A stretch of 64,000 nucleotides of DNA. Source: Paenibacillus pabuli. Lineage in GTDB: Bacteria; Bacillota; Bacilli; Paenibacillales; Paenibacillaceae. The notes beneath the pieces are model-generated. The model searched no databases and was not told the origin of the DNA. It worked only from the letters and a program-made list of their open reading frames with translations. The position numbers were made by a program, and so were the translations under genes. Position 1 is the stretch's first letter. Every line of letters starts with the position of its first letter. The stretch spans positions 2,294,001 to 2,358,000 of the forward strand of contig NZ_CP073714.1 in NCBI RefSeq assembly GCF_023101145.1, read 5' to 3'. Of this stretch, positions 17,369 to 26,263 are shown one piece after another.

Positions 17369-19044
17369 TGTCTAAGGAGTTGAATTATGCCGCTGCTGCC
17401 TTGGAAGCTGCCAAGGTTAACGATAGAGTTATTATCGACCTCACTAATTCGTCCCAATTGGATAAATTGGGTGTACAGGACTCATCGGGTGTCATTCAGG
17501 GGTATGTTAACCGAGCGCTTAATGACTACAAGGTGACGGGCCGAAATCCGGGGAGTGTCACCTTTTCAACCGTTGAACTAATATTGCCACGGGGGCAGTA
17601 TCTGATTGACAAAACGATAGTCATTGACTGTTCGATGGCGAATAACCAGAGTGTATCCGATACGATCACGTTGCATATAAAAGGCGGGGGCGGGGGACCT
17701 TCTGGCACGGTCATTTCCATTGGACCGAATGCCACTCAGATGTTTGACATGAAATATGGTCAAATCATCATGGAGGGGTTCAAATTCTTTGGCAAAGGTA
17801 CTGCGATATTCGCTAAGGTTGGCAGGCCGCAAAGGGAAAAGGGGACGACCAATGCTCTGGGGGATGTAATGCTAAAACAGTCTCATTTCCGTGACTGTGA
17901 ATGGTATTACTGGAACAAAGTTTTTGAAGTCGGTCACATGTTTGACGTTAAGTTTGACAACTGCGGATTCTTCAACTTTGGAGGTACATCCCCAGTTGCA
18001 TTCGATGTACTTAAACATGCGGAAGACCCGACAAATAATATTATGTTTTACCGATGTCATTTGGAGCAATTGCCAGGCGGTGTGTTCCTTCGTTCAATCG
18101 GCGGAACTGGATCATTACAGCATAACAATTACGGATTCTTTGGGTGCCACTTCGAGGCTAGGAACTGGGATACAACTCTTATTGAACTGGAACACACTCA
18201 CCGGGTTGGATTCTATAACACCCAATTCACTCACAATAACACCCAGGGTGAAACTCGCGGGGTGACAGAAGCGCAGATTGCGCCTATGTTCAAGTTCAGG
18301 AATTCGTCATCAATTCAGTTCAATAATTGCACGATCACCCGCCAACAAATAGGCAATCAGGCGATTGTGGCTAATAAATTGTTTGAGCTGGGAGCGTCCG
18401 TATGTGGGGTTATGATAAATGGTGGCATTGTTGATCCTAATGCAGATGCCACATCAATCAATGATCTTTGGCAGTCTTCCGAAACCGCACCTTATATCAG
18501 TAATGGCGAATCACCTTTGCTTATCAATGGGCCGCTGGTTGATCCGAGATATCCACCAATGTTCCCAGACAAAATGACATTAGCGAGCCCCACGGCGCGA
18601 AGCAGGAAATGGGGCATTCGTCATACAACGGCGAATGAACTGGAATTCGGGTACAGCCTAGCAACGGACAAAAACTTTGACTATACCGATTATGGGATGA
18701 AGTTGACCACCGAAGGCGTCCTATCATCAACATCGATCGCTGGAAAGAAAAAGACCGTAGCGAATGCAGCGACAGCCACGTGGAACATCCCCTCAACTGG
18801 TAATGCCAGCAGGCGAGGCATCTTTTCAGTATGGGCGACCCACAACTCGGACTGTTTCGCACTATTCTTTTCGGATGGAGCAAACCTTTTCCCGATGTTT
18901 GTTGGTTCTACTGCCAGTGTATCAACGGCAGAGGGATCAGTCGCCGGGAAACTTAATATTTACCTAGGGGCAAGCAGCAATATTACAGTCAAGAACCTCC
19001 TGGGGTCCAATCGGGATGTTGTTTTGAAGCACGAAGGAATATAA
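17365..19044 (+). CDS. Pectate-lyase-fold (beta-helix) tail-spike-like protein
   Basis: 559 residues. After a helical leader (about 1-55) comes a region starting NRGQYLIDKTIVID-like near 75 with repeated short beta turns (GFKFFGKGTAIF, NCGFFNFGG, GFFGCHFEA, FYNTQFTHN, FNNCTITRQQ), the pattern of right-handed parallel beta-helix proteins. The C-terminal 130 residues look like a separate globular or trimerisation domain. Family knowledge: such proteins are phage depolymerases or receptor-binding spikes. It lies outside the tail module, between int and the terminase, coupled to the preceding gene. Confidence 0.65.
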   Translation: MMSKELNYAAAALEAAKVNDRVIIDLTNSSQLDKLGVQDSSGVIQGYVNRALNDYKVTGRNPGSVTFSTVELILPRGQYLIDKTIVIDCSMANNQSVSDTITLHIKGGGGGPSGTVISIGPNATQMFDMKYGQIIMEGFKFFGKGTAIFAKVGRPQREKGTTNALGDVMLKQSHFRDCEWYYWNKVFEVGHMFDVKFDNCGFFNFGGTSPVAFDVLKHAEDPTNNIMFYRCHLEQLPGGVFLRSIGGTGSLQHNNYGFFGCHFEARNWDTTLIELEHTHRVGFYNTQFTHNNTQGETRGVTEAQIAPMFKFRNSSSIQFNNCTITRQQIGNQAIVANKLFELGASVCGVMINGGIVDPNADATSINDLWQSSETAPYISNGESPLLINGPLVDPRYPPMFPDKMTLASPTARSRKWGIRHTTANELEFGYSLATDKNFDYTDYGMKLTTEGVLSSTSIAGKKKTVANAATATWNIPSTGNASRRGIFSVWATHNSDCFALFFSDGANLFPMFVGSTASVSTAEGSVAGKLNIYLGASSNITVKNLLGSNRDVVLKHEGI

Positions 19045-19121
19045 AGGGGTAAATCTATGCCCGAAAAGCTTTTAGAGGTGGGAGCGAAGTAGGGCGTACC
19101 CTTAATACTGGAGGCGATAAC

Positions 19122-19391
19122 GTGAAGCTTTTCATTGTTGACGAGATCGTAACGAAGGACTTTAACGCCGCAATAATCGCAATAACAACAACTATTGCGG
19201 AAGAGTTCTCGAAGCAAATGGAGCGCATGAAGGGAATTCTGTCCTCGATGTACGAAGAAATAAAAGAGTACATCGAAACGCCGGACGTACCAATGTACCG
19301 GGAAGATGTGCCGCATTACAAGGCGAGGTTAAACATGCCGAAACGGACGTATTTCCCGAAAATACGGGCCACGGCAAGAAGTAGCTGTTAA
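19122..19391 (+). CDS. Hypothetical phage protein
   Basis: Not recognised. 89 residues from GTG 19122 (GGAGGCGATAAC upstream). Strongly helical centre (TTTIAEEFSKQMERMKGIL). A basic C-terminus. Belongs to the run of small genes after the spike gene. The 77 bases before it contain only a 10-codon ORF (19057-19092). Confidence 0.5.
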   Translation: MKLFIVDEIVTKDFNAAIIAITTTIAEEFSKQMERMKGILSSMYEEIKEYIETPDVPMYREDVPHYKARLNMPKRTYFPKIRATARSSC

Positions 19392-19415
19392 CCGTAGCAA
19401 GAAAGGATGATCCAC

Positions 19416-19670
19416 ATGAAAAAGGCGCTGCAATACACCATATTGGTTTTTATCGTTCTCGCAGCCATTTCTTCTATCATTTTGTCTTCGATGTACTACG
19501 TCCAAAGGATCAAATACTATCACAATTCAAATGAGCTGATTTCGGAGATGAAACAAACGGATAAAGAACATGCCAGGTTGAACACTGAATATGGCAAGGA
19601 CTTGGACGAGCGCAAGAAGCTGACTGAGGAATACCGGGACTTCCTGAAGGGCATAGGTGCAACAGAATGA
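19416..19670 (+). CDS. Small membrane protein with coiled coil
   Basis: 84 residues, one N-terminal membrane segment (about 6-28, YTILVFIVLAAISSIIL) followed by a charged coiled coil (MKQTDKEHARLNTEYGKDLDE). The layout resembles inner-membrane spanin or phage accessory proteins, but a Gram-positive host has no outer membrane, so no function is claimed. GAAAGGATGATCC precedes ATG 19416. Overlaps the next gene by 4 bases. Confidence 0.55.
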   Translation: MKKALQYTILVFIVLAAISSIILSSMYYVQRIKYYHNSNELISEMKQTDKEHARLNTEYGKDLDERKKLTEEYRDFLKGIGATE

Positions 19671-19924
19671 TCCGCGAAATGTTGGGTTGGTTGTTGGATT
19701 TGCTGTTTGATGATTTCCTGTTCAAGCTGCTTATGGTGATACTGGTTAGTGTTGCAATCGCGCTTACTTGGGGAGCGGTGCAGGAAAGCGAAGCGGAAAA
19801 GAGTGAATGTGCATCTAAAGGCGGGGAAATGGTCAAAGTGGGCGAATACACGTCTTACATCATGGTCGGAAAAGTGCCTGTACCTAACCAAGTGCCTGAA
19901 TATGCCTGTGAGGTGAAAAGATGA
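19667..19924 (+). CDS. Small membrane protein
   Basis: 85 residues with a hydrophobic N-terminal half (about 5-40, two possible membrane passes) and a C-terminal region containing two Cys and a VGKVPVPNQVPEYAC segment. Overlaps its neighbours by 4 bases on each side, so it is translated as part of a coupled string. Function unknown. Confidence 0.5.
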   Translation: MIREMLGWLLDLLFDDFLFKLLMVILVSVAIALTWGAVQESEAEKSECASKGGEMVKVGEYTSYIMVGKVPVPNQVPEYACEVKR

Positions 19925-20043
19925 CGACCCATGAAGCCATGATTCAGTTCAAGCGAGAGGTTACCAGGCCGTTACTTCCGCACCACATCGTTATCCTTAT
20001 CTGGTTGTGCATTCTGACAGGAGCGTGGAAACAATGGCGATAA
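19921..20043 (+). CDS. 40-residue single-pass membrane peptide
   Basis: Short ORF starting ATG at 19921, overlapping the previous stop (ATGA). The first 20 residues are polar; residues about 21-36 (HIVILIWLCILTGAW) form a membrane helix. The next gene starts inside its 3' end. Plausible as the last of a membrane-protein string; unknown role. Confidence 0.45.
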   Translation: MTTHEAMIQFKREVTRPLLPHHIVILIWLCILTGAWKQWR

Positions 20044-20384
20044 TCGATAAAATCAAACAGGTGATTGCGGACGAATACGGCACCAGGCATATCGTTGGTC
20101 AAGCAACATTTTTAAGCAATCTCGTCTTATATGACATGGAAAACGAAGGTAGCGATATTAAAGAAACGGAGATAAATTATGGCGCACACAAATTCATTTT
20201 AAAGACAGTTGACGGACTGAGGGTGGACCACCAAAGGCCGGGTGTGGATGATCTTATTGAAATCAGGCTTGCACACCTCGATGTTGCTTCTGGAAAAACC
20301 ATCGGGATTGTTGTCACAATGAACTATTATGATGACGATAAGGAACGAAGGTGGGAGATTCAGCGTGCAGAATCATCCGATTAA
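20034..20384 (+). CDS. Hypothetical phage protein
   Basis: 116 residues from ATG 20034 (AGGAGCGTGG upstream); a longer frame from 20007 lacks a site. Mixed alpha/beta composition: IDKIKQVIADEYG at the start, then a beta-rich middle (FILKTVDGLRVD, IGIVVTMNYYDDD). Not recognised. Confidence 0.5.
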   Translation: MAIIDKIKQVIADEYGTRHIVGQATFLSNLVLYDMENEGSDIKETEINYGAHKFILKTVDGLRVDHQRPGVDDLIEIRLAHLDVASGKTIGIVVTMNYYDDDKERRWEIQRAESSD

Positions 20385-20451
20385 CTACGGAAAACATGAT
20401 GGATAAGTTATTCACATTATTCATCCTTTATGCAAGTTCATGAATATTTGC

Positions 20452-20590
20452 GGGGGACAATTATACCCCTCTACATAACCCACCAAAAATATGCTAGTGG
20501 GGGAGAATTGTACCCCTCTAGTGGGGGACGATTGTACCCCCAAGAAAGAAAAAAGAAATAAAAGAATAAAAGATATAAAGATATATATAA
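20452..20590 (+). pseudogene. Relic of replication-initiator gene with origin-like repeats
   Basis: Three GC-flanked repeats, GGGGGACAATTATACCCC (20452-20469), GTGGGGGAGAATTGTACCCC (20497) and GTGGGGGACGATTGTACCCC (20521), followed by a purine-rich tract. The same repeats and tract lie inside the initiator gene at 58024-58150. Read in one frame this copy gives TPLVGDDCTPKKEK, against TPLVGDNSPSKKEK there. No full gene surrounds it. Interpreted as a fragment of a second initiator/origin left by recombination; it could still bind the initiator. Confidence 0.6.
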
Positions 20591-20678
20591 GAGAAATCCA
20601 ACTGCATATCCAATCCATGCATAAACACTCGTATAAAAAGCGGGTGTTTTTTATTAAACAAAAAGGACGGTGTTTATT

Positions 20679-21113
20679 ATGTTCGGATTAATCGAATTAC
20701 GCAAAAGACTTCAAGCGAAAAAAACAGCTCATGAGATTGCAGGACCGCCATACGGAAGTTCGTCTATCAAGAACGGGGTGTACGAACCTAAAATTCACAT
20801 TGACGGAGATATAACGGCAGAATCAGCGGAGCGTATTGCAGAGGCGTTGCGTGAAAAATTCGGAGATAAAAAACCGAGTGCGGCGTCAATCATAACAGCA
20901 GCCGGGACAATCGATTACGCTCCTGAAGAATATGCATTCGTTGACATTGGTCTATTCGAACGGCGTTTAGAATTTCTGGATAGGCTCATTGATATACAGA
21001 ACACTGACAGCGGTCGGAACTATAACCCCGAGATAAACGATATTGTTCAGGCACTCATGAAGGACTGTAAAGTCGAAAGGGTGTGCGATAATGATGAACC
21101 GAAAACCAAGTGA
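20679..21113 (+). CDS. Hypothetical phage protein
   Basis: 144 residues from ATG 20679 after AAAAGGACGG. Contains KIHIDGDITAESAERIAEALREKFG (beta-alpha) in the first half and a helical second half (FERRLEFLDRLIDIQ). Not recognised. Preceded by a hairpin ACTCG...CGGGTG near 20628-20650. Overlaps the next gene by 23 bases. Confidence 0.5.
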   Translation: MFGLIELRKRLQAKKTAHEIAGPPYGSSSIKNGVYEPKIHIDGDITAESAERIAEALREKFGDKKPSAASIITAAGTIDYAPEEYAFVDIGLFERRLEFLDRLIDIQNTDSGRNYNPEINDIVQALMKDCKVERVCDNDEPKTK

Positions 21114-21567
21114 GTTCAAGCTATATATGGGTGATAAAGAACTAGGGGTAGCGGACATCCAGTTAGATTATAAGGATAACCACTCGCTTTCAAGTAACCC
21201 CGGTGCTGGTCTGCTTGGCACCATTGAGGTAGGGGAATGCACATTCAATATAAATACCGATGGTTTATATGACACCATCACACATGAGGCGCTGAAGCAT
21301 ATCACACCACAACGGGCACAAGACGCATTGGTGGGTGTGGCACTACACGAGATACCCCTGAAGTACTGGGTACTCAAGGAGCTATTCAATATAGCAGGGT
21401 GGGATATCACTCCATATAGATGGGTACCCGTGGTACTGAAGCCTGGTGAGACAGAGGAGCATGCCTTCAGACGTGTGCAGTTAGGCAACCGTGTACTGAC
21501 AGCCAATGAGGATGTGGTGTTGCTACCACCTGATACACAGTTCACACCACCAGATAAATTGTTCTAG
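21091..21567 (+). CDS. Hypothetical phage protein
   Basis: 158 residues. N-terminal half beta-rich (FKLYMGDKELGVADIQLD, GTIEVGECTFNIN), followed by a helix-rich region and a C-terminus ending near LPPDTQFTPP. No family recognised. Codon-level G+C is a little higher than in the preceding small genes. Confidence 0.5.
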   Translation: MMNRKPSEFKLYMGDKELGVADIQLDYKDNHSLSSNPGAGLLGTIEVGECTFNINTDGLYDTITHEALKHITPQRAQDALVGVALHEIPLKYWVLKELFNIAGWDITPYRWVPVVLKPGETEEHAFRRVQLGNRVLTANEDVVLLPPDTQFTPPDKLF

Positions 21568-21578
21568 GAGGGTGGACC

Positions 21579-21743
21579 ATGATAACCCAGTGGATCAAGC
21601 GCATGTTATGGGGCGAGGGTCATCGACCTGAGCAAGCGGAAGTGACGATACAAAAGATGGACGATAACGTACCGTTTGGACCAGGGGCCATCCTTTATAT
21701 TGATGATTGGCAGCAGGAAAACAGGGGTGAAAGCCTCGGCTGA
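21579..21743 (+). CDS. Hypothetical 54-residue protein
   Basis: ATG 21579 follows a strong CTAGGAGGGTGG. Sequence begins MITQWIKRMLWGEGH and ends IDDWQQENRGESLG. No membrane segment. Good RBS and spacing support it being expressed; function unknown. Confidence 0.45.
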   Translation: MITQWIKRMLWGEGHRPEQAEVTIQKMDDNVPFGPGAILYIDDWQQENRGESLG

Positions 21744-21845
21744 AAAAATCACGGGTCCCTCTGGGGGTCAAATTCAGAGTGCGGGTCCTCGCGATCCCAA
21801 AATACGTGCAGTTTTTTATTTTATATTTTCCTTCCGCTTCTTTTG
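21744..21845 (+). other. Candidate cos/packaging region
   Basis: The 207-base gap before the terminase small subunit holds GGGTCCCTCTGGGGGTC and GCGGGTCCTCGCGATCCC, GC-rich blocks with dyad character in an otherwise AT-rich gap. Lambda-type phages cut cos just ahead of the small subunit gene; the terminase here is of that type. Ends cannot be defined from one prophage. Confidence 0.35.
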
Positions 21846-21872
21846 GCCTCAGAACGAATCTGAGGCTTTTTG
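21846..21872 (+). terminator. Terminator upstream of terminase genes
   Basis: GCCTCAGA (21846-21853) pairs with TCTGAGGC (21859-21866), then TTTTT. Ends the small-gene transcript before the packaging operon. Confidence 0.75.
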
Positions 21873-21950
21873 AGCGTGTTTCTTCTAATAATGGACTAAT
21901 TATGAGGGTTCGGAGGAAAGGAGCCTTAAAACGGAAGTGAGGGCGTCTAA

Positions 21951-22472
21951 ATGAGAAAGAAAAAAGAAGAACCTCAAGTGAAGTTCCACGAGCAGATTGT
22001 CACGACCGGGCAATTGGCCGCAATCCTCGGAAAAACAACCCGTTGGATTAATGAACTGGATCGTGAAGGTGTGCTGAAAAAGGAATCCCGAGGAAAGTTT
22101 GTGCTTAACCAGGCCATACAAGATTACATTGAACATCTCCTGGGCGGCAAAGAGGATTCGAAAAAGCCGAAGCTGATCGATTATAAAACTGAACATGAGA
22201 AAACAAAGGCTGAGAAGGCCGCACTTGAGCTGGAGCAATACAAGGGCAACCTTCACGCTGCTGCTGATGTTGAACTTCTGCTTTCTGATTTGATCCTCAC
22301 GACGAAATCAAGGCTGTCCGGTATTCCTCACCGCGTCGGAGCAACTTGCGAGAATGAGACAGCGGAATTCATCACAAAGGAGGTCACCAGAGAGATAGAA
22401 TCAGCTCTTTCCGGCCTCGCCAGGTACACCCCTGATCAGATCGGAGGTGGCGGGGATGGGGATTCCAGCTAA
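21951..22472 (+). CDS. Terminase small subunit (Nu1-like)
   Basis: DNA-recognition subunit of the packaging motor, 173 residues. N-terminal winged HTH (about 15-60, TTGQLAAILGKTTRWINELDREG) of the MerR/Nu1 type, then a charged coiled coil (KTEHEKTKAEKAALELEQYKG), then a helical C-terminus expected to contact the large subunit. Overlaps the large-subunit gene by 17 bases. Confidence 0.85.
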   Translation: MRKKKEEPQVKFHEQIVTTGQLAAILGKTTRWINELDREGVLKKESRGKFVLNQAIQDYIEHLLGGKEDSKKPKLIDYKTEHEKTKAEKAALELEQYKGNLHAAADVELLLSDLILTTKSRLSGIPHRVGATCENETAEFITKEVTREIESALSGLARYTPDQIGGGGDGDSS

Positions 22473-24354
22473 TACGCGCCCCGTCTGCATTGCTCAGAAG
22501 ACGATTGACCTGTTCGCCAGGGCCAACAAGCAATGGGAACCAAAGCGACGCCTGAAGGTGTCTGAGTGGGCCGACGAGAACCGTATTTTGACAACAGAAA
22601 GCAGCTCGGAGGCAGGCCCATGGAGGACTTCCAGGGCAGAGTATCAACGCGACATCATGGATTCTATTGAAGATTGGGAGAACGTCGTGATTATGGCGTC
22701 CGCCCAGGTCGGCAAGACCGAATTCCTGTTGAACGTAACCGGGTCGTACATCGACCAAGACCCTTGTTCGATCATCCACGTTCTTCCGAAGGACGACATG
22801 GTTGACTCGTACTCGAAAAAGCGTCTGAACCCGATGATCAAGAGTACGCCGGCCCTGAACGAGAAAATTGGCGTCTCCAAGTCTCGGGACAGTAGCAACA
22901 CGATTTCGGAGAAGTCTTTCCCAGGCGGTTACGTCGCCATTGTTGGTGCCAATGCACCGGACAACCTTTCATCTCGTCCTATTCAGGTAGTGCTTTGCGA
23001 TGAGGTTGACAGGTTCCCGATATCATCCGGTAAGGAGGGCGACCCAATTGCGCTGGTCACAGCACGTACGACCACCTTCAAGCACAAGCGTCGTCACCTG
23101 TACGTATCCACCCCGGTAGACAAGGAAACGTCTCGTATTTATAAACTGTACGAGGATAGCACGATGGAGCAATACCACCTGGCGTGTCCGCACTGCGATG
23201 AAATGCAGCCTCTCACCTTTGGGAATGGGAAGGACACAGGTATTAAGTTTGAGCATTACGTTTCTGAGAGCGGCGAGATTGTCGTCACCAAGGCTGAACA
23301 TCGTTGTGCGTATTGCGGCATGCTCGGCACAGAGAAAGAATGGAAGAAGGCAGCAGGAAAGTGGGTTGCTCGCAAGGAGCATAGCACCACTCGCGGGTTC
23401 CACATCAACCAGCTTTACAGCCCGTGGTCCGATTGGCGAGAGGTAGCAAAGAAATTCCTCATCGCCAAGCGTGACGGTATTGACATGCTCAAGGTTTTTG
23501 TCAACACGGTTCTTGGTGAGCCGTGGGAAACGAAGACAGAGGGGATGAACGAAAAGACCCTCAAAGCTCGGGCTGAAGAGTACGCCACTCCTGTTCCTGA
23601 AGGTGTGAAGCTGCTGACGGCGGCTGTAGATACTCAGGATGATCGGTTTGAGGTTGAAATCATGGGCTGGGGCGCTGGTAAAGAGTCCTGGCGGATCGAG
23701 TATCACCGCATCTATGGCGACCTGTCACAGCCAAAGGTGTGGGAAGACCTGGAGGAATATTTGTGGAGGTCCCGAGAGGGTCCAGATGGTCACCAGTTTC
23801 GGATTGTCGGGGGCTGCATGGACTCAGGGGGCCACTACACCGATCAGGTTTACCAGTTCTGCAAGGACCGGGAACACCGCTATTTTTACGCCATCAAGGG
23901 CTTGGGTACTAGCGTCAAAACAGCCGAAACGGTCGGGTTCATCGCTCGCCACACCAGAACGCCCATCATTAAAAATGTGCTGGTCCACCTGGGTGTTGAT
24001 GAAGGCAAGGTGAAGGTGTTCGACAGCTTGAGAGTCAAGGAACCCGGCCCCCTTTATTGTCACTTTGCTGGAGATGATCAAGGTTTCACTGAGGAATATT
24101 TCCTGGGTCTGACCGCTGAGACTCAGGTCCTTGAGAAGAAAGAAGGCAACTTCTATAAGGTTTGGAAAAAGATTAGGGACCGGAACGAACCGCTTGACTT
24201 GGCGGTTTACAACCGGGCATCCATCGAAATCCTGAAACCAGACCTCACCTTACCTCTCCACCGCCAGCCTAACGGCCCTATAGTCGAGCCGGGCAAGGTT
24301 GTATTTGCTCCGGTCAAACGGAAGAAGCGCCGGGGTGTGAGCAGCAGCGTATGA
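22456..24354 (+). CDS. Terminase large subunit (lambda gpA family)
   Basis: Packaging ATPase-nuclease, 632 residues from ATG 22456 (GGAGGTGGCGG upstream; an in-frame GTG at 22447 is alternative). Walker A-like MASAQVGKTEF near 80, Walker B VVLCDEVDRFP near 180, C-motif region VSTPVDKETS near 220, Zn-like CPHC...CAYCG near 245-285, and nuclease-domain acidic residues in TAAVDTQDDRFE and GGCMDSGGHYTD. The gpA type implies cos-cutting rather than headful packaging. Confidence 0.93.
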   Translation: MGIPANTRPVCIAQKTIDLFARANKQWEPKRRLKVSEWADENRILTTESSSEAGPWRTSRAEYQRDIMDSIEDWENVVIMASAQVGKTEFLLNVTGSYIDQDPCSIIHVLPKDDMVDSYSKKRLNPMIKSTPALNEKIGVSKSRDSSNTISEKSFPGGYVAIVGANAPDNLSSRPIQVVLCDEVDRFPISSGKEGDPIALVTARTTTFKHKRRHLYVSTPVDKETSRIYKLYEDSTMEQYHLACPHCDEMQPLTFGNGKDTGIKFEHYVSESGEIVVTKAEHRCAYCGMLGTEKEWKKAAGKWVARKEHSTTRGFHINQLYSPWSDWREVAKKFLIAKRDGIDMLKVFVNTVLGEPWETKTEGMNEKTLKARAEEYATPVPEGVKLLTAAVDTQDDRFEVEIMGWGAGKESWRIEYHRIYGDLSQPKVWEDLEEYLWRSREGPDGHQFRIVGGCMDSGGHYTDQVYQFCKDREHRYFYAIKGLGTSVKTAETVGFIARHTRTPIIKNVLVHLGVDEGKVKVFDSLRVKEPGPLYCHFAGDDQGFTEEYFLGLTAETQVLEKKEGNFYKVWKKIRDRNEPLDLAVYNRASIEILKPDLTLPLHRQPNGPIVEPGKVVFAPVKRKKRRGVSSSV

Positions 24355-24386
24355 GGTAGACCACAACAAGGAGGTGAAAAGGGAAA

Positions 24387-24614
24387 ATGCCGTTATTTAC
24401 GATTCAGGAAGCGAGAGAGAATTATAAAATCTGGCTAGAGGCCCAACAAGCCCAAGCTGCTGGTATCCAATACAGCGTCGCAGGCCGATCCGTTACCCGG
24501 ATACCTCTAAGTGAGATTAATAAGATGGTCAAATACTGGGGAGACATGGTTGACCAGCTAGAAGGACGCCGTAAGAAGTCGAAAACGAGGTTATTCACCC
24601 CCTACGACCTATGA
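24387..24614 (+). CDS. gpW-like head-tail joining protein
   Basis: 75 residues. Begins LFTIQEARENYKIWLEAQ, then SVAGRSVTRIPLSEIN and KYWGDMVDQLEGRRKK, the two-helix plus hairpin pattern of the gpW/DUF6148 group that sits between terminase and portal genes. AAGGAGGTG precedes ATG. Overlaps the portal gene by 4 bases. Confidence 0.8.
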   Translation: MPLFTIQEARENYKIWLEAQQAQAAGIQYSVAGRSVTRIPLSEINKMVKYWGDMVDQLEGRRKKSKTRLFTPYDL

Positions 24615-26263
24615 ACGTGCTGGACAAGATCATTGGAGCAGTCGCGCCGAGTGTTGGTGCCAAGCGAGCCAAGTCACGGATGGAAATGGTCCGCAGTGAG
24701 CGAGTCGCCAACATTCTAGCCCAGGGTTACGGTTCACACGGAGCAAGCCGCACCAAGAACAGCATGAAATCATGGAATCCAAGCAGTGGTGATGCTGAGA
24801 CAGACATTCATGACTATGTTGACACGCTCCGAGCCAGGTCGAGGGATCTTGCAATGGGCGGTGCCATCGTCTCGGGCGCTCACAACACGATGCGTACGAA
24901 CGTTGTCGGCACTGGCCTGCGCCTAAAGCCCTCGTTTGACCGCGAATTTCTCGGGATGAATGAGGAACAGGCGGCAAGTCTCAAGGCTCAGATTGACCGC
25001 GAGTGGAAACTTTGGGCTGAAAGCAAGGACTGCGACGCTTCTGGTATGGATGACATTTACGGGCTTCAGCAGCTCGCATTCCTATCATTTTTGCAAAGTG
25101 GCGAGGTTTTCGGCCTGCTTCCATATATCGAACGCAAACATTCGACGTACGACCTGAAGATAAATTTGGTCGAAGCGGATCGGTGCAGCAGCCCGAACAA
25201 CACCAACACTGACCGTATTAAATTCGGAGTTGAGGTTGACTCAAGCGGACTGGCTGTTGCGTATCACTTCAGCAGTCATCACCCAGGCGGTTCGTCGTCG
25301 TACTACGGTGACAACCACACCTGGCAGAGAGTTCAAGTGAGAGGCGACAACACTGGCAGATACAATGTGCTGCACCTTATGGAAAAATCGCGTCCTGGTC
25401 AACTCCGAGGGGTGCCAGTCATCGCCCCTGTTATCGAGGCCCTGAAGAAGCTGGATCGATACACCGAGGCTGAATTGACAGCAGCGGCGATTCAAGCGAT
25501 GTTCACGGTGTTCATCGAATCAGAGAAGGACGAACCAGGCGAAGGGCTTGGCATCAAGCAACCTGACTTGGATAACGTTGAACCGGAATATGCAGGACCG
25601 GACGAACAAATCAAGATGGGTGAGGGAGCGGTTCAGTTCCTTGAACCTGGCGAGAAAGCAACATTTGCAGACCCGACCAGAGCAAACCCTAACTTCGACC
25701 CGTTCGTCACGTCGATTCTGAGACAGATAGGGTCGGCGCTAGAGATTCCGTACGAACTACTGGTAAAACACTTCACATCCTCCTATTCGGCGTCCAGAGC
25801 GGCGTTACTAGAGGCGTGGAAGATGTTCAGAACCCGTAGGGATTGGCTCGCGAAGAACTTTTGCCAGCCGATCTATGAAGCTTTCTTTGTTGAGGCGGTG
25901 GGTAAAGGCCGCATATCTGCACCTGGTCTGTTCTCAGACCCGGTTATTTTTCGTGCCTACACAGCCGCAGAATGGCATGGTCCAAGCCAAGGCATGTTGG
26001 ACCCTGTGAAGGAAGTCAACGCTGCTGTAACCCGGATCGAAAACAACTTCTCCACCGCAGAGCGCGAAACAGTCGAGCTTACAGGCGGAGACTGGGAAAG
26101 CAACGTACGCCAAAGAGCCGCTGAAAAGGCGTTCATGGCTAAATACGGAGTGAGTGAAGGTGCAGCAGCACCGGCTCAGACATCACCGACATTGCCGTCG
26201 AACAACGGTGACGAAGACGATGACGAGGACGAGGACGATAAAGGAGGTGAACAAGACAAATGA
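24611..26263 (+). CDS. Portal protein (lambda gpB family)
   Basis: Dodecameric DNA gate of the head vertex, 550 residues. Recognisable blocks: DYVDTLRARSRDLA, ANGIVSG-like GGAIVSGAHNTMRTNVVG, LLPYIERKH, NVLHLMEKSRPGQLRGVP, EIPYELLVKHFTSSYSASR. The C-terminal 40 residues are very acidic (repeated Asp/Glu). The gene ends 4 bases inside the protease gene, whose RBS AAGGAGGTG lies within the portal C-terminal codons. Confidence 0.93.
   Translation: MNVLDKIIGAVAPSVGAKRAKSRMEMVRSERVANILAQGYGSHGASRTKNSMKSWNPSSGDAETDIHDYVDTLRARSRDLAMGGAIVSGAHNTMRTNVVGTGLRLKPSFDREFLGMNEEQAASLKAQIDREWKLWAESKDCDASGMDDIYGLQQLAFLSFLQSGEVFGLLPYIERKHSTYDLKINLVEADRCSSPNNTNTDRIKFGVEVDSSGLAVAYHFSSHHPGGSSSYYGDNHTWQRVQVRGDNTGRYNVLHLMEKSRPGQLRGVPVIAPVIEALKKLDRYTEAELTAAAIQAMFTVFIESEKDEPGEGLGIKQPDLDNVEPEYAGPDEQIKMGEGAVQFLEPGEKATFADPTRANPNFDPFVTSILRQIGSALEIPYELLVKHFTSSYSASRAALLEAWKMFRTRRDWLAKNFCQPIYEAFFVEAVGKGRISAPGLFSDPVIFRAYTAAEWHGPSQGMLDPVKEVNAAVTRIENNFSTAERETVELTGGDWESNVRQRAAEKAFMAKYGVSEGAAAPAQTSPTLPSNNGDEDDDEDEDDKGGEQDK

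Noticed and set aside
20491..20691. 66-codon ORF as an intact gene
   Set aside because: Encodes only the repeat-derived part of the initiator with no functional domain; treated as a relic.
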